DNA of 64,000 nucleotides from Streptomyces sclerotialus (GCF_040907265.1 NZ_JBFOHP010000002.1:5208001-5272000); one strand, 5' to 3'; positions 48,820 to 58,153 are shown, counted from the stretch's first letter. Numbers and translations: made by a program. Notes: generated from the sequence alone by a model not told the origin.

Positions 48820-49478
48820 CGGGTCTCCACTGTCGTCGGGGCCGTCTCGATCTGGGTCACGACCGTCCGGGTGGGCAGGACCACCGCGCAGCGTCCGGCC
48901 GTGTACTCCAGGGCCATGCGGTGTTGTTCGGGGGTGAAGTCGGCGACCGCGTCGGACACGAAGAACGTCTCCACGTCGTTCGTGTAGGACTCGATGGCGG
49001 TGGCCAGGCAGCCGATATGGGCGTAGATGCCGCAGATGATCAGCTGGTCGCGGCCGTGCGAGCGCAGGAAGTCGAGCAGACCGGTGCGGTGGAAGGCGCT
49101 GTACCGCCATTTGGTGAACACCTGGTCGCCGCCCTCGGGCTCGATGCCCGGGACGATCTCCCGCTGGGCGGGGCTCACCGTCATTCCCGGGCCCCAGAAG
49201 TCCTTCAGCAGGCCGCGGTCCCGGTCGCTCATGCTGCCGGGCTGCGCGGTGTAGGTCACCGGGATCGCGTGCTTGACGCAGTGTTCCCGCAGTTCACGGA
49301 CGTTCCGGGTGAGGGAGGTCACCGGCTCGGAATCCTTGGGGAAGGAATCGACGAAGTACTTCTGCATGTCGTGGATGAGAAGTACGGCCCGCTCGGGGTC
49401 GACTTTCCAGTCGGCAGGGCCGGCCGGAAGGTCCGCTGCCGAGGGCATGGGGTAGGGCTGGATGGCGGGGATTCCCAT
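48816..49478 (-). CDS. isochorismatase-family hydrolase, PhzD-like
   Basis: 220 aa. It starts MGIPAIQPYPMP like PhzD and has the general-acid Asp in AVLLIHDMQKYFV (about residue 37), WGPGMTVSPAQREIVPGI, the Lys in FTKWRYSAFHRTGL (about 122) and IICGIYAHIGCLATA (about 150). PhzD enzymes remove pyruvate from 2-amino-2-deoxyisochorismate to give trans-2,3-dihydro-3-hydroxyanthranilate (DHHA). No aryl-carrier domain is fused, unlike EntB. With the ADIC synthase two genes upstream, this makes the DHHA route complete. Confidence 0.9.
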   Translation of the reverse strand: MGIPAIQPYPMPSAADLPAGPADWKVDPERAVLLIHDMQKYFVDSFPKDSEPVTSLTRNVRELREHCVKHAIPVTYTAQPGSMSDRDRGLLKDFWGPGMTVSPAQREIVPGIEPEGGDQVFTKWRYSAFHRTGLLDFLRSHGRDQLIICGIYAHIGCLATAIESYTNDVETFFVSDAVADFTPEQHRMALEYTAGRCAVVLPTRTVVTQIETAPTTVETR

Positions 49479-49499
49479 GGACGGAAGGACACCTCTCCG

Positions 49500-50717
49500 T
49501 TAGCAGGGCCAGGTATTGGCGATGGCGATGGACTGCTGAAGGTTGAGCCGGGGGTCGCACAGCGTGGTGTAGGCGGCACCGAGGCCGTCCAGCTCGCCGT
49601 CGTCGCCGACGCACTCGACGACCGGGGCCGCGGTGGCTTCCAGATGCAGCCCGCCCGCCACGCCGCCGGCCTGCGTGACCGCGGCGTGGAACGTCCGGAC
49701 TTCGCGCGCGACCGTCGGGACGGAACGGGTCTTGTATCCGCCCGGGCCGGTGAACGTGTTGCCGTGCATGGGGTCGCACAGCCAGATGACCGGATGCCCC
49801 GCTTCGCGGAGGGCCGCTGCCAGGGCCGGGAGCCGGTCGCCCACGCTGTCGGCGCCCATCCGGGAGATGAACGTCAGCCGACCGGGCTGCCGGTTGGGGT
49901 CGAGGCGTTCGGCCAGCGCGAGCAGCTCGTCGCGTTCCATGGTGGGGCCGACCTTGCAGGCCACGGGGTTCGCCACGTCGGCCAGCAACTGCACGTGCGC
50001 ACCGTCCAGCTGACGCGTCCGCTCACCGATCCACGGCCAGTGGGTGGACGTCAGGAACGTGCGGTTGTACGCGTCCCGGCGCAGCTGGGGCAGCTCGTAA
50101 TCCATGACCAGCGCCTCGTGGCTGGTCCATATCGGGGAGCTGTGCGGCCAGGCGCCGTTGCGGTCGCGCAGCTCTGCGAGGACCGCGGCAGCCGCCCGGC
50201 GGCAGTCGAGCATGCGCAGCGGGTCGGGTTCCCGCGACTGCTGGTCGAACTGCGGTGCGTTGACCATGGGCCCGCGGAACGCGGGGAGATGAGTCCCGTC
50301 CCTGCTCTCGGTGGGCCGCGAACGCGGCTTGGCGTACTGGCCGGCGATGCGGCCCACGCGCAGTACGGGCAGTCCCGAGCGGGCCTGCAGCACGCCCGCC
50401 AGGCAGTCGATCAGCCCGGCCTTGCGCGCGACCTCGTCCGCCGTGTGGTCCGCCGGATCCTCGGCGCAGTCGCCGGCCTGCACCACTTGGGCGTGGCCCG
50501 CCGCGACGTCCGCGAGCAGGGCGCGCAGCCGGACTATCTCGTGCGACGTCACGAGCGGCGGACTGTCCGCCAGTTCCCGGCAGACCTTCTCCAGGAGCTC
50601 ATGGTCGCCCCACTGCGGCTGCTGCTCCGCCGGAAGCGCCCTGAGCAGGGCATCGGCTCCGGTCGGCAGCCGCAGCAAGGAGGCGTCCGGGCGCCCCGTC
50701 ATGGCCGTATTGATCAC
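49500..50717 (-). CDS. 3-deoxy-7-phosphoheptulonate (DAHP) synthase, class II (PhzC-like)
   Basis: First enzyme of the shikimate pathway (phosphoenolpyruvate + erythrose 4-phosphate), 405 aa, plant-like class II. Features: VVQAGDCAED (about 80, metal/PEP-binding Cys), LRVGRIAGQYAKPRS (about 120), GAHVQLLADVANPVACKVGPTM (about 240), ISRMGAD, WLCDPMHGNTF (about 310) and GLHLEATAA. The GTG at 50717 overlaps the ADIC synthase stop (GTGA). Like PhzC it lacks the long N-terminal regulatory extension of housekeeping enzymes, which suggests a feedback-insensitive supply gene. Confidence 0.93.
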   Translation of the reverse strand: MINTAMTGRPDASLLRLPTGADALLRALPAEQQPQWGDHELLEKVCRELADSPPLVTSHEIVRLRALLADVAAGHAQVVQAGDCAEDPADHTADEVARKAGLIDCLAGVLQARSGLPVLRVGRIAGQYAKPRSRPTESRDGTHLPAFRGPMVNAPQFDQQSREPDPLRMLDCRRAAAAVLAELRDRNGAWPHSSPIWTSHEALVMDYELPQLRRDAYNRTFLTSTHWPWIGERTRQLDGAHVQLLADVANPVACKVGPTMERDELLALAERLDPNRQPGRLTFISRMGADSVGDRLPALAAALREAGHPVIWLCDPMHGNTFTGPGGYKTRSVPTVAREVRTFHAAVTQAGGVAGGLHLEATAAPVVECVGDDGELDGLGAAYTTLCDPRLNLQQSIAIANTWPC

Positions 50718-52708
50718 TGGTGGCTCCCCGATGAAGCGGTCATCACGGACAGGGCGGTGGTCACGAGGTCGCGCAGCACGGTCGGCCCGTCCTCGGTCAG
50801 CAGCGATTCGGGATGGAACTGCGCGGTCGCGAACCCGGCCCCGCGCACGCCGTGCACCTCGCCGCTGCGTGCGTCCCGGCAGATCTCCACCGGTCCCGTG
50901 AACGACGCCGTGTCGATGTCCGCCCGGTCGGCGGCCGCCCGGCCGCTGAAGGTGTTGTAGAACCCGGCACGCAGCCGGCGGCCGAAGAAGTCGATCTCCT
51001 GCTGAAGGCCCTGGTTCGGGACGTCCTTGCGCACCAGGTCGATGCCGAGGACGGAGGAGAGCACCTGGTGTCCCAGGCACACCGCCACGAACGGCACTCG
51101 GGACACCAGCAGCCGTTCGACCAGACGGCGCACCGCGGCGATCTTCGGCTGGGCGGTCTGCCTCGGGTCGCCGGGGCCGGGCCCCACGACGACCAGGTCG
51201 GCGTCGGCGACCGCCGGGTCCGGTACGTCGTACCAGGGCCGGATGGTCACCGAGAGACCCAGGGCGCGCAGCTGGTGACCGAGCATGGCGGTGAAGGTGT
51301 CCTCGTTGTCCACCACCAGCACCCGCCGGCCCGCCAGGGCGTCGACGACGTGGGCCCCCGCGGGGGCGGGGCCGAGCCAGAAGGGGGCGAGTCCGTCGTT
51401 GTACCGCTGGAGGGCACGCGCCACCCGCGGGTCCCGGCTGAGGAAGCCGGGCTCGGCCCGGCGCCCGGCCGCCGTGCCGGCAGGCGTCGTCGACGGCTCC
51501 TGCCGAAGGGCGGAGAGCAGGCCGGCGACCTTGGCGTGCGTCTCGGCGACCTCACTGCCGGGGTCGGAGGAGCGCACCAGCGTGGCCCCGACCCCGACCT
51601 CGATCCGGCCTGCCCGGTCGATCTCCGCGGTGCGGATCAGAATGGCGGAGTCCATGGCGCGCTGCCCCTGCACGTCCCGGCCTATGAGGGCGAGGGCCCC
51701 GCTGTAGTAGGAGCGTCCCTTCGGCTCGTACTGGTGGAGGACCTGGCAGGCGTTCTCCACCGGACTGCCGGTGATGGTGGGCGCGAACATCGTTTCCCGC
51801 AGGATGTGCCGTACGTCCAGCGCGCTCTCGCCCTCGATGAAGTACTCGGTGTGGGCGAGCCGGTCCATCTCCTTCAGGAACGGGCCCTTCACCCGTACGC
51901 CCGGGTCACAGATCCGGGTCATCATCTTCAGTTCCTCGTCCACCACCATGTGGAGCTCTTCGCGCTCCTTACGGTCGCCGAGGAGGCCGAGCGCTCCCTG
52001 GACCGTGGGCCCGGAGGCGGGGTAGCGGTACGTACCGCTGATCGGATTCATGGTGACGGTGCCGGACTCGAGGCTGACGTGGCGCTCGGGCGACGCGCCC
52101 ACGAACGTCCGCTCACCGGTGTGCACGAGGAAGGTCCAGTACGCGCCCGTTTCCCGGGCGAGCAGGCGGGCGAAGAAGGCCACGGCAGCGGCCGGGCCGT
52201 AGCCGTCGAGGGTGCCGACGAAGGAGCGCTTGATGACGAAGTTGGCGCCGGCTCCGCGCCCGATCTCCTCGGCGAGCACCTTCCGGACGACGTCGGCGTA
52301 GTCCTCGTCGGAGATGTCGAAGCCGGCATCGGTGAGGGCCGGCGGGGTGTCGGGCGCGTCCGCGAGGAACCGCGCGACGGACAGCTCCTGCTGGTCGTGG
52401 ACCTCCATCACCAGGAGCGGCGCTCCGTCGTCGTTGCAGACGTAGCCGCGCTCGGAGATCTGCCGGTAGGGCAGCAGCGCGAGCAGTTCGTGCCGGCCGG
52501 CCCGTGTCGCATCGCTCTCCGCGGTGCCGGCGAGCGGGAGGTCGGCCAGGCGCGGTACCGCGGAGATGTCGCCGCGGAGGAGTTCGAGGCGGTCCCGTCC
52601 GGTCGCGTGCGGACGGTGGATCAGGGCGAAAGGCGTGCCGTCGAGGGGCACGGGGGAGCACTGGTCGGTCGAGGACCCCGGCATGGAGCCCGTCTGTGTG
52701 TGCGGCAT
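50714..52708 (-). CDS. ADIC/anthranilate synthase, fused TrpE-TrpG-like (PhzE-like)
   Basis: 664 aa. The chorismate-binding half (about 1-430) has RSFVGTLDGYGPAAAVAFFARLL, ASPERHV, MNPISGTYRYP, EELKMMTRICDPGVRVKGP and GSPVENACQVLHQYEPKGRS; the glutamine amidotransferase half (about 460-660) has the nucleophile Cys in VAVCLGHQVLSS and FHPESLLTE. Domain order and lack of an obvious pyruvate-lyase context match PhzE, which makes 2-amino-2-deoxyisochorismate. The PhzD-like gene nearby supports this over anthranilate. I chose the ATG at 52708 (AAGGAA, 6-base spacing); one at 52732 overlaps the thioesterase stop. Confidence 0.9.
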   Translation of the reverse strand: MPHTQTGSMPGSSTDQCSPVPLDGTPFALIHRPHATGRDRLELLRGDISAVPRLADLPLAGTAESDATRAGRHELLALLPYRQISERGYVCNDDGAPLLVMEVHDQQELSVARFLADAPDTPPALTDAGFDISDEDYADVVRKVLAEEIGRGAGANFVIKRSFVGTLDGYGPAAAVAFFARLLARETGAYWTFLVHTGERTFVGASPERHVSLESGTVTMNPISGTYRYPASGPTVQGALGLLGDRKEREELHMVVDEELKMMTRICDPGVRVKGPFLKEMDRLAHTEYFIEGESALDVRHILRETMFAPTITGSPVENACQVLHQYEPKGRSYYSGALALIGRDVQGQRAMDSAILIRTAEIDRAGRIEVGVGATLVRSSDPGSEVAETHAKVAGLLSALRQEPSTTPAGTAAGRRAEPGFLSRDPRVARALQRYNDGLAPFWLGPAPAGAHVVDALAGRRVLVVDNEDTFTAMLGHQLRALGLSVTIRPWYDVPDPAVADADLVVVGPGPGDPRQTAQPKIAAVRRLVERLLVSRVPFVAVCLGHQVLSSVLGIDLVRKDVPNQGLQQEIDFFGRRLRAGFYNTFSGRAAADRADIDTASFTGPVEICRDARSGEVHGVRGAGFATAQFHPESLLTEDGPTVLRDLVTTALSVMTASSGSHQ

Positions 52709-52728
52709 GTCGATTTCCTTGTCAGCCC

Positions 52729-53460
52729 TCATGAGTCCTGGGCGAGGTCCGCCAGGAAGCTGTCGATGTGGTCGCGGAGTGCGGGCAGCCGGGCGGGGTC
52801 GAGAGCCTCGAAGTGGCCGCAGCCCAGTTCCCGGACCCGGAGGCGCGGTGCGCGGTGTGCCCACTGCCGGAGCTGGTCGTCGCCGCGTCCTTCTGTGCAG
52901 GAGACCAGCAGGGCGGGGCCGGTGTGGCCCGCCGACGCCTGGTGCGCGTATGCCGCTTCGAGGTGCGCCGACGCGGTGCGCCGCAGCCGTTCCCGCTGGT
53001 CCGGGTCGTCCGCGGCGGTGGCCCAGCCCATGGACCGGCCGATGTGGTCCAGCGCGTCGTCGCGGTCGGAGCCGTGGCGCTCGGCGAGACACGCATAGCT
53101 GTCCACCATGATCACTGCGGGAGCGTCGCCCCGGTCCGCGAGCCGGGAGGCCAGCTCCCAGGCCAGCACCCCGCCGAGGGACCAGCCGACGAGGTAACGG
53201 GGTGGCCGGGGGAGGGCGTTCATGACGTCGAGGTAGCGCTCGACCATCGTGGGCACGTCGGCGTCGGGGTCCTCGCCGGGCATGAGCCCCAGCGACCGGA
53301 TCGCGTGCACCGGCCCCCTGCCGGTCAGGGCGCCGGCCAGCGGGAAGTACGGGCTGATACCGCCACCCGCGGCGGGCAGGAGCACGGTCTGTTCCGTGCC
53401 CTCGCCGTGTCCCAGCGGGATCAGCAGGGGAGAGGAGACCAGGGATGTGGTGGTGCTCAT
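52729..53460 (-). CDS. type II-like thioesterase / alpha-beta hydrolase
   Basis: 243-aa stand-alone thioesterase for the adjacent NRPS. The nucleophile elbow is GWSLGG with Ser94, the acid is probably in VMVDSYA-like strand 6 (IMVDSYACLAE), and the His is in CGHFEAL near residue 223. The ATG overlaps the NRPS stop (ATGA). As the NRPS has no C-terminal TE domain, this protein may release the product as well as edit mis-primed carriers. Confidence 0.88.
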   Translation of the reverse strand: MSTTTSLVSSPLLIPLGHGEGTEQTVLLPAAGGGISPYFPLAGALTGRGPVHAIRSLGLMPGEDPDADVPTMVERYLDVMNALPRPPRYLVGWSLGGVLAWELASRLADRGDAPAVIMVDSYACLAERHGSDRDDALDHIGRSMGWATAADDPDQRERLRRTASAHLEAAYAHQASAGHTGPALLVSCTEGRGDDQLRQWAHRAPRLRVRELGCGHFEALDPARLPALRDHIDSFLADLAQDS

Positions 53461-56400
53461 GCCCGCTCCCGTCCCGCCGCGACCGTCTCGGCCAGAGCGC
53501 GCACGGTGGGGGTGCGGAAGAAGTCGAGGACCGGTACCTGCACGCCGTAGCGCTGCTCGATCCGGCTGAGGGCGGTGAGTACGTTCAGCGAATGGGCACC
53601 GTGGTCCACCAAGGAGCCGTCCACGGGCACGTGCCTGCCGAGGAGTTCGGCCCACAGCTCCCGGATCTCCGCCACCAGGGGCTGGTCGAGGCCGGCCTCC
53701 GCGGTGTCCGGTGCGGTGCCCGACTCCGCGCCCAACAGGTCGGGCAGGTCCCGCAGCAGAGCGGTTCGGTCGACCTTTCCGTTGTGGCTGAGCGGAACGG
53801 AGTCCACCACCAGGAGATGAGCCGGCAGCATGTACGAGGGAAGGGTCATGGCCAGCGCGCCGCGTACGGCCTGCGGGTCGGCCGGTGCCGACTCGTGAAC
53901 GACCAGGAACAGCACCAACTGCCGCTCCGCGCCGTCCTGACGGACCGCCGCGACCGCCGACCGGACGCCGGGTACGTTCAGCGCCGCCGACTCCAGCTCA
54001 CCGAGTTCCACGCGGTGACCACGGATCTTCACCTGGTGGTCGTCCCGTCCGGAGTACACGAGCACCCCGTGCTCGTCGCGGAAGACCACGTCGCCCGTCC
54101 GGTAGCGGCGGGCGTCCGCATGTCCGCCGTAGGGGTCGGGAACGAAACGCTCCGCGGTGCGCTCCGGGTCGTTGACGTAGCCCTCGGCGGTGCACCTGCC
54201 GCCGAGCAGCAGTTCGCCCGGCACTCCGGCGGGAGCGAGATGCCCGGTGACGTCCACGACCTGCGCACTGACGCCGGGGATCGGGCGGCCGATGGGAACG
54301 TGGGAGGGCCAGGGCAGCGCGTCGGCGGACAGCTCGTGAGCCGTGACGACATGGGTCTCCGTGGGCCCGTACATGTTGAACAGCCGGATGTGCGGGCGCT
54401 GCCGGAAGAACCTGCGCACCGCGCTGTCCGCCTGCAACTGCTCGCCTGCCACACATACATGGCGGAGCCGGGGGAGATCCGCCGAGGCCTCCTCGGCCGC
54501 GAGGACGAAGGGGCGCAGTGCCGCCACCGGCAGGTAGAGGTGGGTGACCTCGGTCTCCCGCACGCGCCGGACCAGGCCGGGGAGGTCCCGCCGGTCCACG
54601 GGGTCACGGGAGACGAGGGTCCCGCCTGCCGCCAGGGTCGGGAAGATCTCCTGGAAGGAGACGTCGAAGCCGATGGGCGCGTACTGCATGAAGCGGGTGG
54701 TCCCGTCCATGTCCAGCACGCCGAGCTGCCAGTGGGCGAGATTCACCAGGGCGCCGTTGCCCATGAGGACGCCCTTGGGCTTCCCCGTGGAGCCGGAGGT
54801 GAACATCGTGTAGACGGGGTCGGCAGCCGAACGCCGTACCGGTGCCGGCTGCGCCGGCGCCCCGGCCAGGCCGGCCAGCTCGGTGGCGGACCGGACCGAA
54901 GCGGCGCCGAACTCGCCTGCGCCCACGACAAGCCGGCAGTCCGCCTGGGAGACCATCGCGCCGAGCCGTTCCGCGGGCAGCTGCGGATCGAGGGGCAGAT
55001 AGGCGGCCCTGCGTTCCAGGACCGCCAGTACGGTCGCCACCGTCTCGGTGAGGCCGGAGGTGGCGACCCCGACCACGCTTCCGTGTCCGACTCCCTGGTG
55101 GGCCAGCCCGTGTGCGAGCTCGTGGGCCTTCCGGACCAGCTCCGCGTAGGTGGTGCCGGCGCCGTCCTCGACGATCGCGGTGCGGTCCGGATGCGCGGCC
55201 GCGGTCTCGATGACCCATTCGTACACGGTGGCGTGGTCGGGTTCCGGTGCGGCCTGCGCGCTGTGCGTGGCGGGCGGGACGTCCTCGAACAGTTCGGCGA
55301 CGGTGCGCCCGGGGTCGCTCACCGCGCGGCGGATCGCTTCCCGCAGGGACGTGGCCACCCCGTCCGCCACCACCGGCGGCAGCAGTTCGCGGTCGTACTC
55401 CAGCTCCAGGAGCCATCCGTCAGCTGTGGGGGTGGCGAAGAGCAGGAGGTCGAACTTGGCCGTGCCGTTCCCGTGCTGACGTACGGCGAGTACCGGCTGC
55501 CCCGGCTCGGTCACCGTACTGTCCTGCATCGCGAGCAGCGCGGAGAACACCGGGTTGCGATTGCCGGAGCGGTCGGGCGCGCACCGTTCCACCACGCGGT
55601 TGAAGGGGATGTGGGAACGGAACTTGGTGTCCTCGACCTCGTCGTCCACGACTTTGGTCGTGAACTCGTCGAAGGGCGCGGCCCAGTCGACCGGGACGGT
55701 GATCGGCAGTGTGTTGACGAAGAAGCCGCACAGGTCGAAGGAGCCGAGTGTGCTCCGCGACATCAGTGTCGCGCCCATCGTCGCCGAGGAATTGCCCGAG
55801 TGCCGGGCGAGCACCGCCGAGTAGACGGAGGAGTAGAAGGTGAACGAGGTGACGCCCAGGTCCCGGCACAGCGAGTCCACCGCGGCGGACTCCTCGGCGG
55901 TGAGCGGCAGCTCGATGCGCTCGCCGATGAAGTCGGTGTGCCCCGGCCGGCCCGGCCTGGGGTAGAGCTCGGTGGCAGGGGCGCTGCGCAGCTTGGCGGC
56001 CAGCTCGTCGACCTCCGACTCGATGTCCTCGGCGGTGGCAGCGGCGAGTTGGGCCTCGAGCTCGGCGCGCAGCGCCGCCTCCCGCTCCGTGCGGAGTTCG
56101 TCGGCCGCGAACCCGCCCCGGAGTGCCGCGCCGAGGTCCCGTGCGAAGGGGCCGGTGGAGAAGCCGTCGAAGACCGTGTGGTGAACGGCGAACAGCAGCA
56201 CCGACCGGCCGCCGTCGTCCTGCCAGAGGTGGCTCGCGCGGAACAGCGGCGGTTCGTCCAGGGCGAAGGCGTGTGCGGAGAGTTCCTCCAGGAGCGCCGC
56301 ACGCCGCTGGGAGAACTCTCCGTGGGTGACCCGGTGGGACTCGAGGGGGAGGTCCTCCGCGGTCGGTGGGGTGGACAACTCCGCGTAGGGGGTGGGTGAG

Positions 56401-56597
56401 TGGTGGAGCCCGAGCCTGAGTGCCGGCTGCGCCTCCGCCACCGCCGCCAGTGCGGCGCGTACCTCCTCCGGACGGAAGCGCGGGTCGAGCGTGACTTCGA
56501 GGATGATGTTGTACAGGTTGCGCGCAGTGACCGAACGGTCGATGACGAGCAGCCCTAGCTGAGCTTCGGTGACCGGAAATATCTGGCTTTTCTGCAC
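53457..56597 (-). CDS. non-ribosomal peptide synthetase module (C-A-PCP)
   Basis: 1046 aa from the GTG at 56597, chosen for GAGGT upstream. Condensation domain about 1-440 with intact HHTVFDG (139-145). Adenylation domain about 490-960: A3 MFTSGSTGKPKG, A5 NMYGPTET, A7 YRTGD, A8 GRDDHQVKIRGHRVE, A10 NGKVDR. PCP with the phosphopantetheine Ser1003 (DHGAHSLNVL). No epimerase or TE. Aligning A4-A5 by eye gives pocket residues about D-V-Q-Y-C-A-M-V-V, which I cannot match to a known amino acid. As first gene of the operon, with a free-standing C domain, it would join an externally supplied acyl or aryl donor to its own amino acid. Confidence 0.93.
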   Translation of the reverse strand: MQKSQIFPVTEAQLGLLVIDRSVTARNLYNIILEVTLDPRFRPEEVRAALAAVAEAQPALRLGLHHSPTPYAELSTPPTAEDLPLESHRVTHGEFSQRRAALLEELSAHAFALDEPPLFRASHLWQDDGGRSVLLFAVHHTVFDGFSTGPFARDLGAALRGGFAADELRTEREAALRAELEAQLAAATAEDIESEVDELAAKLRSAPATELYPRPGRPGHTDFIGERIELPLTAEESAAVDSLCRDLGVTSFTFYSSVYSAVLARHSGNSSATMGATLMSRSTLGSFDLCGFFVNTLPITVPVDWAAPFDEFTTKVVDDEVEDTKFRSHIPFNRVVERCAPDRSGNRNPVFSALLAMQDSTVTEPGQPVLAVRQHGNGTAKFDLLLFATPTADGWLLELEYDRELLPPVVADGVATSLREAIRRAVSDPGRTVAELFEDVPPATHSAQAAPEPDHATVYEWVIETAAAHPDRTAIVEDGAGTTYAELVRKAHELAHGLAHQGVGHGSVVGVATSGLTETVATVLAVLERRAAYLPLDPQLPAERLGAMVSQADCRLVVGAGEFGAASVRSATELAGLAGAPAQPAPVRRSAADPVYTMFTSGSTGKPKGVLMGNGALVNLAHWQLGVLDMDGTTRFMQYAPIGFDVSFQEIFPTLAAGGTLVSRDPVDRRDLPGLVRRVRETEVTHLYLPVAALRPFVLAAEEASADLPRLRHVCVAGEQLQADSAVRRFFRQRPHIRLFNMYGPTETHVVTAHELSADALPWPSHVPIGRPIPGVSAQVVDVTGHLAPAGVPGELLLGGRCTAEGYVNDPERTAERFVPDPYGGHADARRYRTGDVVFRDEHGVLVYSGRDDHQVKIRGHRVELGELESAALNVPGVRSAVAAVRQDGAERQLVLFLVVHESAPADPQAVRGALAMTLPSYMLPAHLLVVDSVPLSHNGKVDRTALLRDLPDLLGAESGTAPDTAEAGLDQPLVAEIRELWAELLGRHVPVDGSLVDHGAHSLNVLTALSRIEQRYGVQVPVLDFFRTPTVRALAETVAAGRERA

Positions 56598-56751
56598 AGG
56601 AATGACCTCACGGGTATGCGGGTGGCGCTGGTCGCGGCGGCAAGCGGGGCGGCCTGTCGGCATCGGCACGGCATCGGCGGCGTTCGGGCCCCACTGCGCT
56701 CGCACCATCCGGAGCGCAGGCTCGTGGGTGACGACCCACGCTCACGAAATC

Positions 56752-56770
56752 ATTCCTTCGCGGAGGTATT
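56752..56770. promoter_or_regulatory. gamma-butyrolactone-receptor-type operator upstream of the NRPS operon
   Basis: On the minus strand AATACCTCCGCGAAGGAAT; its core ACCT-N4-GAAGG is shared with the sites at 60995-61018 and 61823-61840. It is about 155 bases upstream of the NRPS start. The right arm deviates by one or two bases from perfect symmetry. Confidence 0.6.
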
Positions 56771-56798
56771 CAAATGTCATCGGAGACCCCGATGGAAA

Positions 56799-56834
56799 AG
56801 CCCCTGGCCGGACGCCGGCAGGCCGGCAGGGGCT
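56799..56834 (-). terminator. terminator of the oxidase gene
   Basis: AGCCCCTGGCCGG pairs with CCGGCAGGGGCT (one bulge) around an 11-base loop, 44 bases past the stop at 56878 on the minus strand. It separates that gene from the NRPS operon promoter. The 280-base gap otherwise holds only the operator at 56752. Confidence 0.7.
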
Positions 56835-56877
56835 GGGGGGCGGGTGCTGTGTCACCAGAGGCGCCTGGTGGCGGCGC

Positions 56878-58047
56878 TCACCGCGCCGTTGCCAGTACCT
56901 CCTGGGCGTAGGCCGCCGCGGCGGGCTCGAGCCGCAGGGTGGCATGGGCGGCCACCGAATGGATGTCCCGCCAGAACCGCTGCAGCGCGCTGCCCTCGCT
57001 CTGCGCTCGGACGCCTCCGCTGCGGAACAGCCGGTCGACCGCCGTGACCAGCAGGTCCACCGCCACCGCGCAGTCCCGTCGGTTCAACGGCACCTGTCCG
57101 GCGGGGTCGGGCGAGCTGTCGGCCCGACGCGCCGCCTGGGCGAGCAGCAGGCCTGCGGCGTCGATCTCGGCCGAGGAGCGGGCGAGCACCTGCTGGCAAC
57201 TGCCGTCCTCGTGGGCGGGCCGGCCGCCGGTGACCGGGCGCGCGCGCATGAGCTCCGACCACGCGCGCAGTGCACCGCGCGCAGCGCCCAGGGCCGGTGC
57301 GGCGAAGAGCAGCGCCGCCACCAGGGGAAAGGGGACGCGGTGGCAGCGTGCCGCGTCCGGGTCCCGTAGTCCGGTGGCAAGTACCTCCAGCGGCATGCTG
57401 CGGTGCTCGGGGACGAAGGTCTGCTCCACCGAGAGCCCGTGGCTTCCCGTGCCCCGCAGGCCGGAGTTGCGCCAGGTGTCGTGGATGCGGACGTCCGTGC
57501 GTGGCACGGCCATGATGCGCGTCGTGGCGCCACCGGGGCCCTGTTCCCCGGCGCCCTGGCTCTCGGCGTCCCGGTCCAGGGAGGCCAGCAGTATCCAGTC
57601 CGCATGAACCACTCCGCTGGCCAGGCCCCAGGTACCGGAGAGGAACCAGCCGCCGGGGGCTCGTCGGAGCTCGCCGGAGGGCGGGACGACCGATGCCGCG
57701 ATGGACACGTCGGGCGAGATCTGCCACAGTTCGCTCTGGGCTGTCTCGGGCAGATGTGCCGCGAGTCGGCCATGCGCCGCCTGCAGCGCGGCGCACCAGG
57801 CTGCGGAAGCGCAGCCCTCCCCGACAGCCGCTATGGCTTCGAGTGCTTCGGCGAACGTGCCCGCGCGGCCCATCCAGCGGTGCGGCACGAAGTGACGCGG
57901 GAAACCCGCCTCGTTGAGCGCCGTGTACACCCGGTGGTCCAGTTCACGGCCCTGTTCGGATTGCTGTGCGTACTGCGCGGCCACACCGGCGGCGACAGGG
58001 GCCGCGGTGCGCAGAGTGGTCGTGGTGGGGCAGGGAGAAGTGGACAC
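56878..58047 (-). CDS. acyl-CoA-dehydrogenase-fold flavoenzyme (group D monooxygenase-like)
   Basis: 389 aa, GTG start with AAGGAG upstream. The fold is ACAD: an N-terminal helical domain (GFPRHFVPHRWMGRAGTFAE), a middle beta domain (GGWFLSGTWGLASGVVHADW, about 130-150) and a C-terminal helical bundle ending RFWRDIHSVAAHATL. The catalytic Glu of true dehydrogenases is not evident, and the pattern FLSGTW...SG...W and the R-D-H end resemble HsaA/ActVA-ORF5-type two-component hydroxylases. It may oxidise or aromatise the DHHA-derived unit. Divergent from the TetR gene, with an operator-like site between. Confidence 0.8.
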   Translation of the reverse strand: MSTSPCPTTTTLRTAAPVAAGVAAQYAQQSEQGRELDHRVYTALNEAGFPRHFVPHRWMGRAGTFAEALEAIAAVGEGCASAAWCAALQAAHGRLAAHLPETAQSELWQISPDVSIAASVVPPSGELRRAPGGWFLSGTWGLASGVVHADWILLASLDRDAESQGAGEQGPGGATTRIMAVPRTDVRIHDTWRNSGLRGTGSHGLSVEQTFVPEHRSMPLEVLATGLRDPDAARCHRVPFPLVAALLFAAPALGAARGALRAWSELMRARPVTGGRPAHEDGSCQQVLARSSAEIDAAGLLLAQAARRADSSPDPAGQVPLNRRDCAVAVDLLVTAVDRLFRSGGVRAQSEGSALQRFWRDIHSVAAHATLRLEPAAAAYAQEVLATAR

Positions 58048-58112
58048 GGAAAACGTCTCCTTGATGGTTTTGTCCGCTTAGGTGGGGGATCGGCGGCGGT
58101 GGATGTCTTGTG

Positions 58113-58153
58113 TTGGGCATCCCAATGAGAAAAGATCCGCCTTGGAAGTTTCT
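58113..58153. promoter_or_regulatory. operator-like repeats between oxidase and TetR genes
   Basis: TTGGG-CAT-CCCAA (58113-58125) is a perfect small palindrome. Next to it, 58128-58153 is an imperfect inverted repeat with AGAAA and TTTCT outer arms and ATCC/GGA inside, about the size of an ArpA-type box. It could serve both divergent genes. Confidence 0.4.

Noticed and set aside
47500..56597. Phenazine biosynthesis
   Set aside because: PhzC, PhzD and PhzE-like genes are present, but PhzA/B, PhzF and PhzG are absent and an NRPS plus ATP-grasp ligase are present instead.
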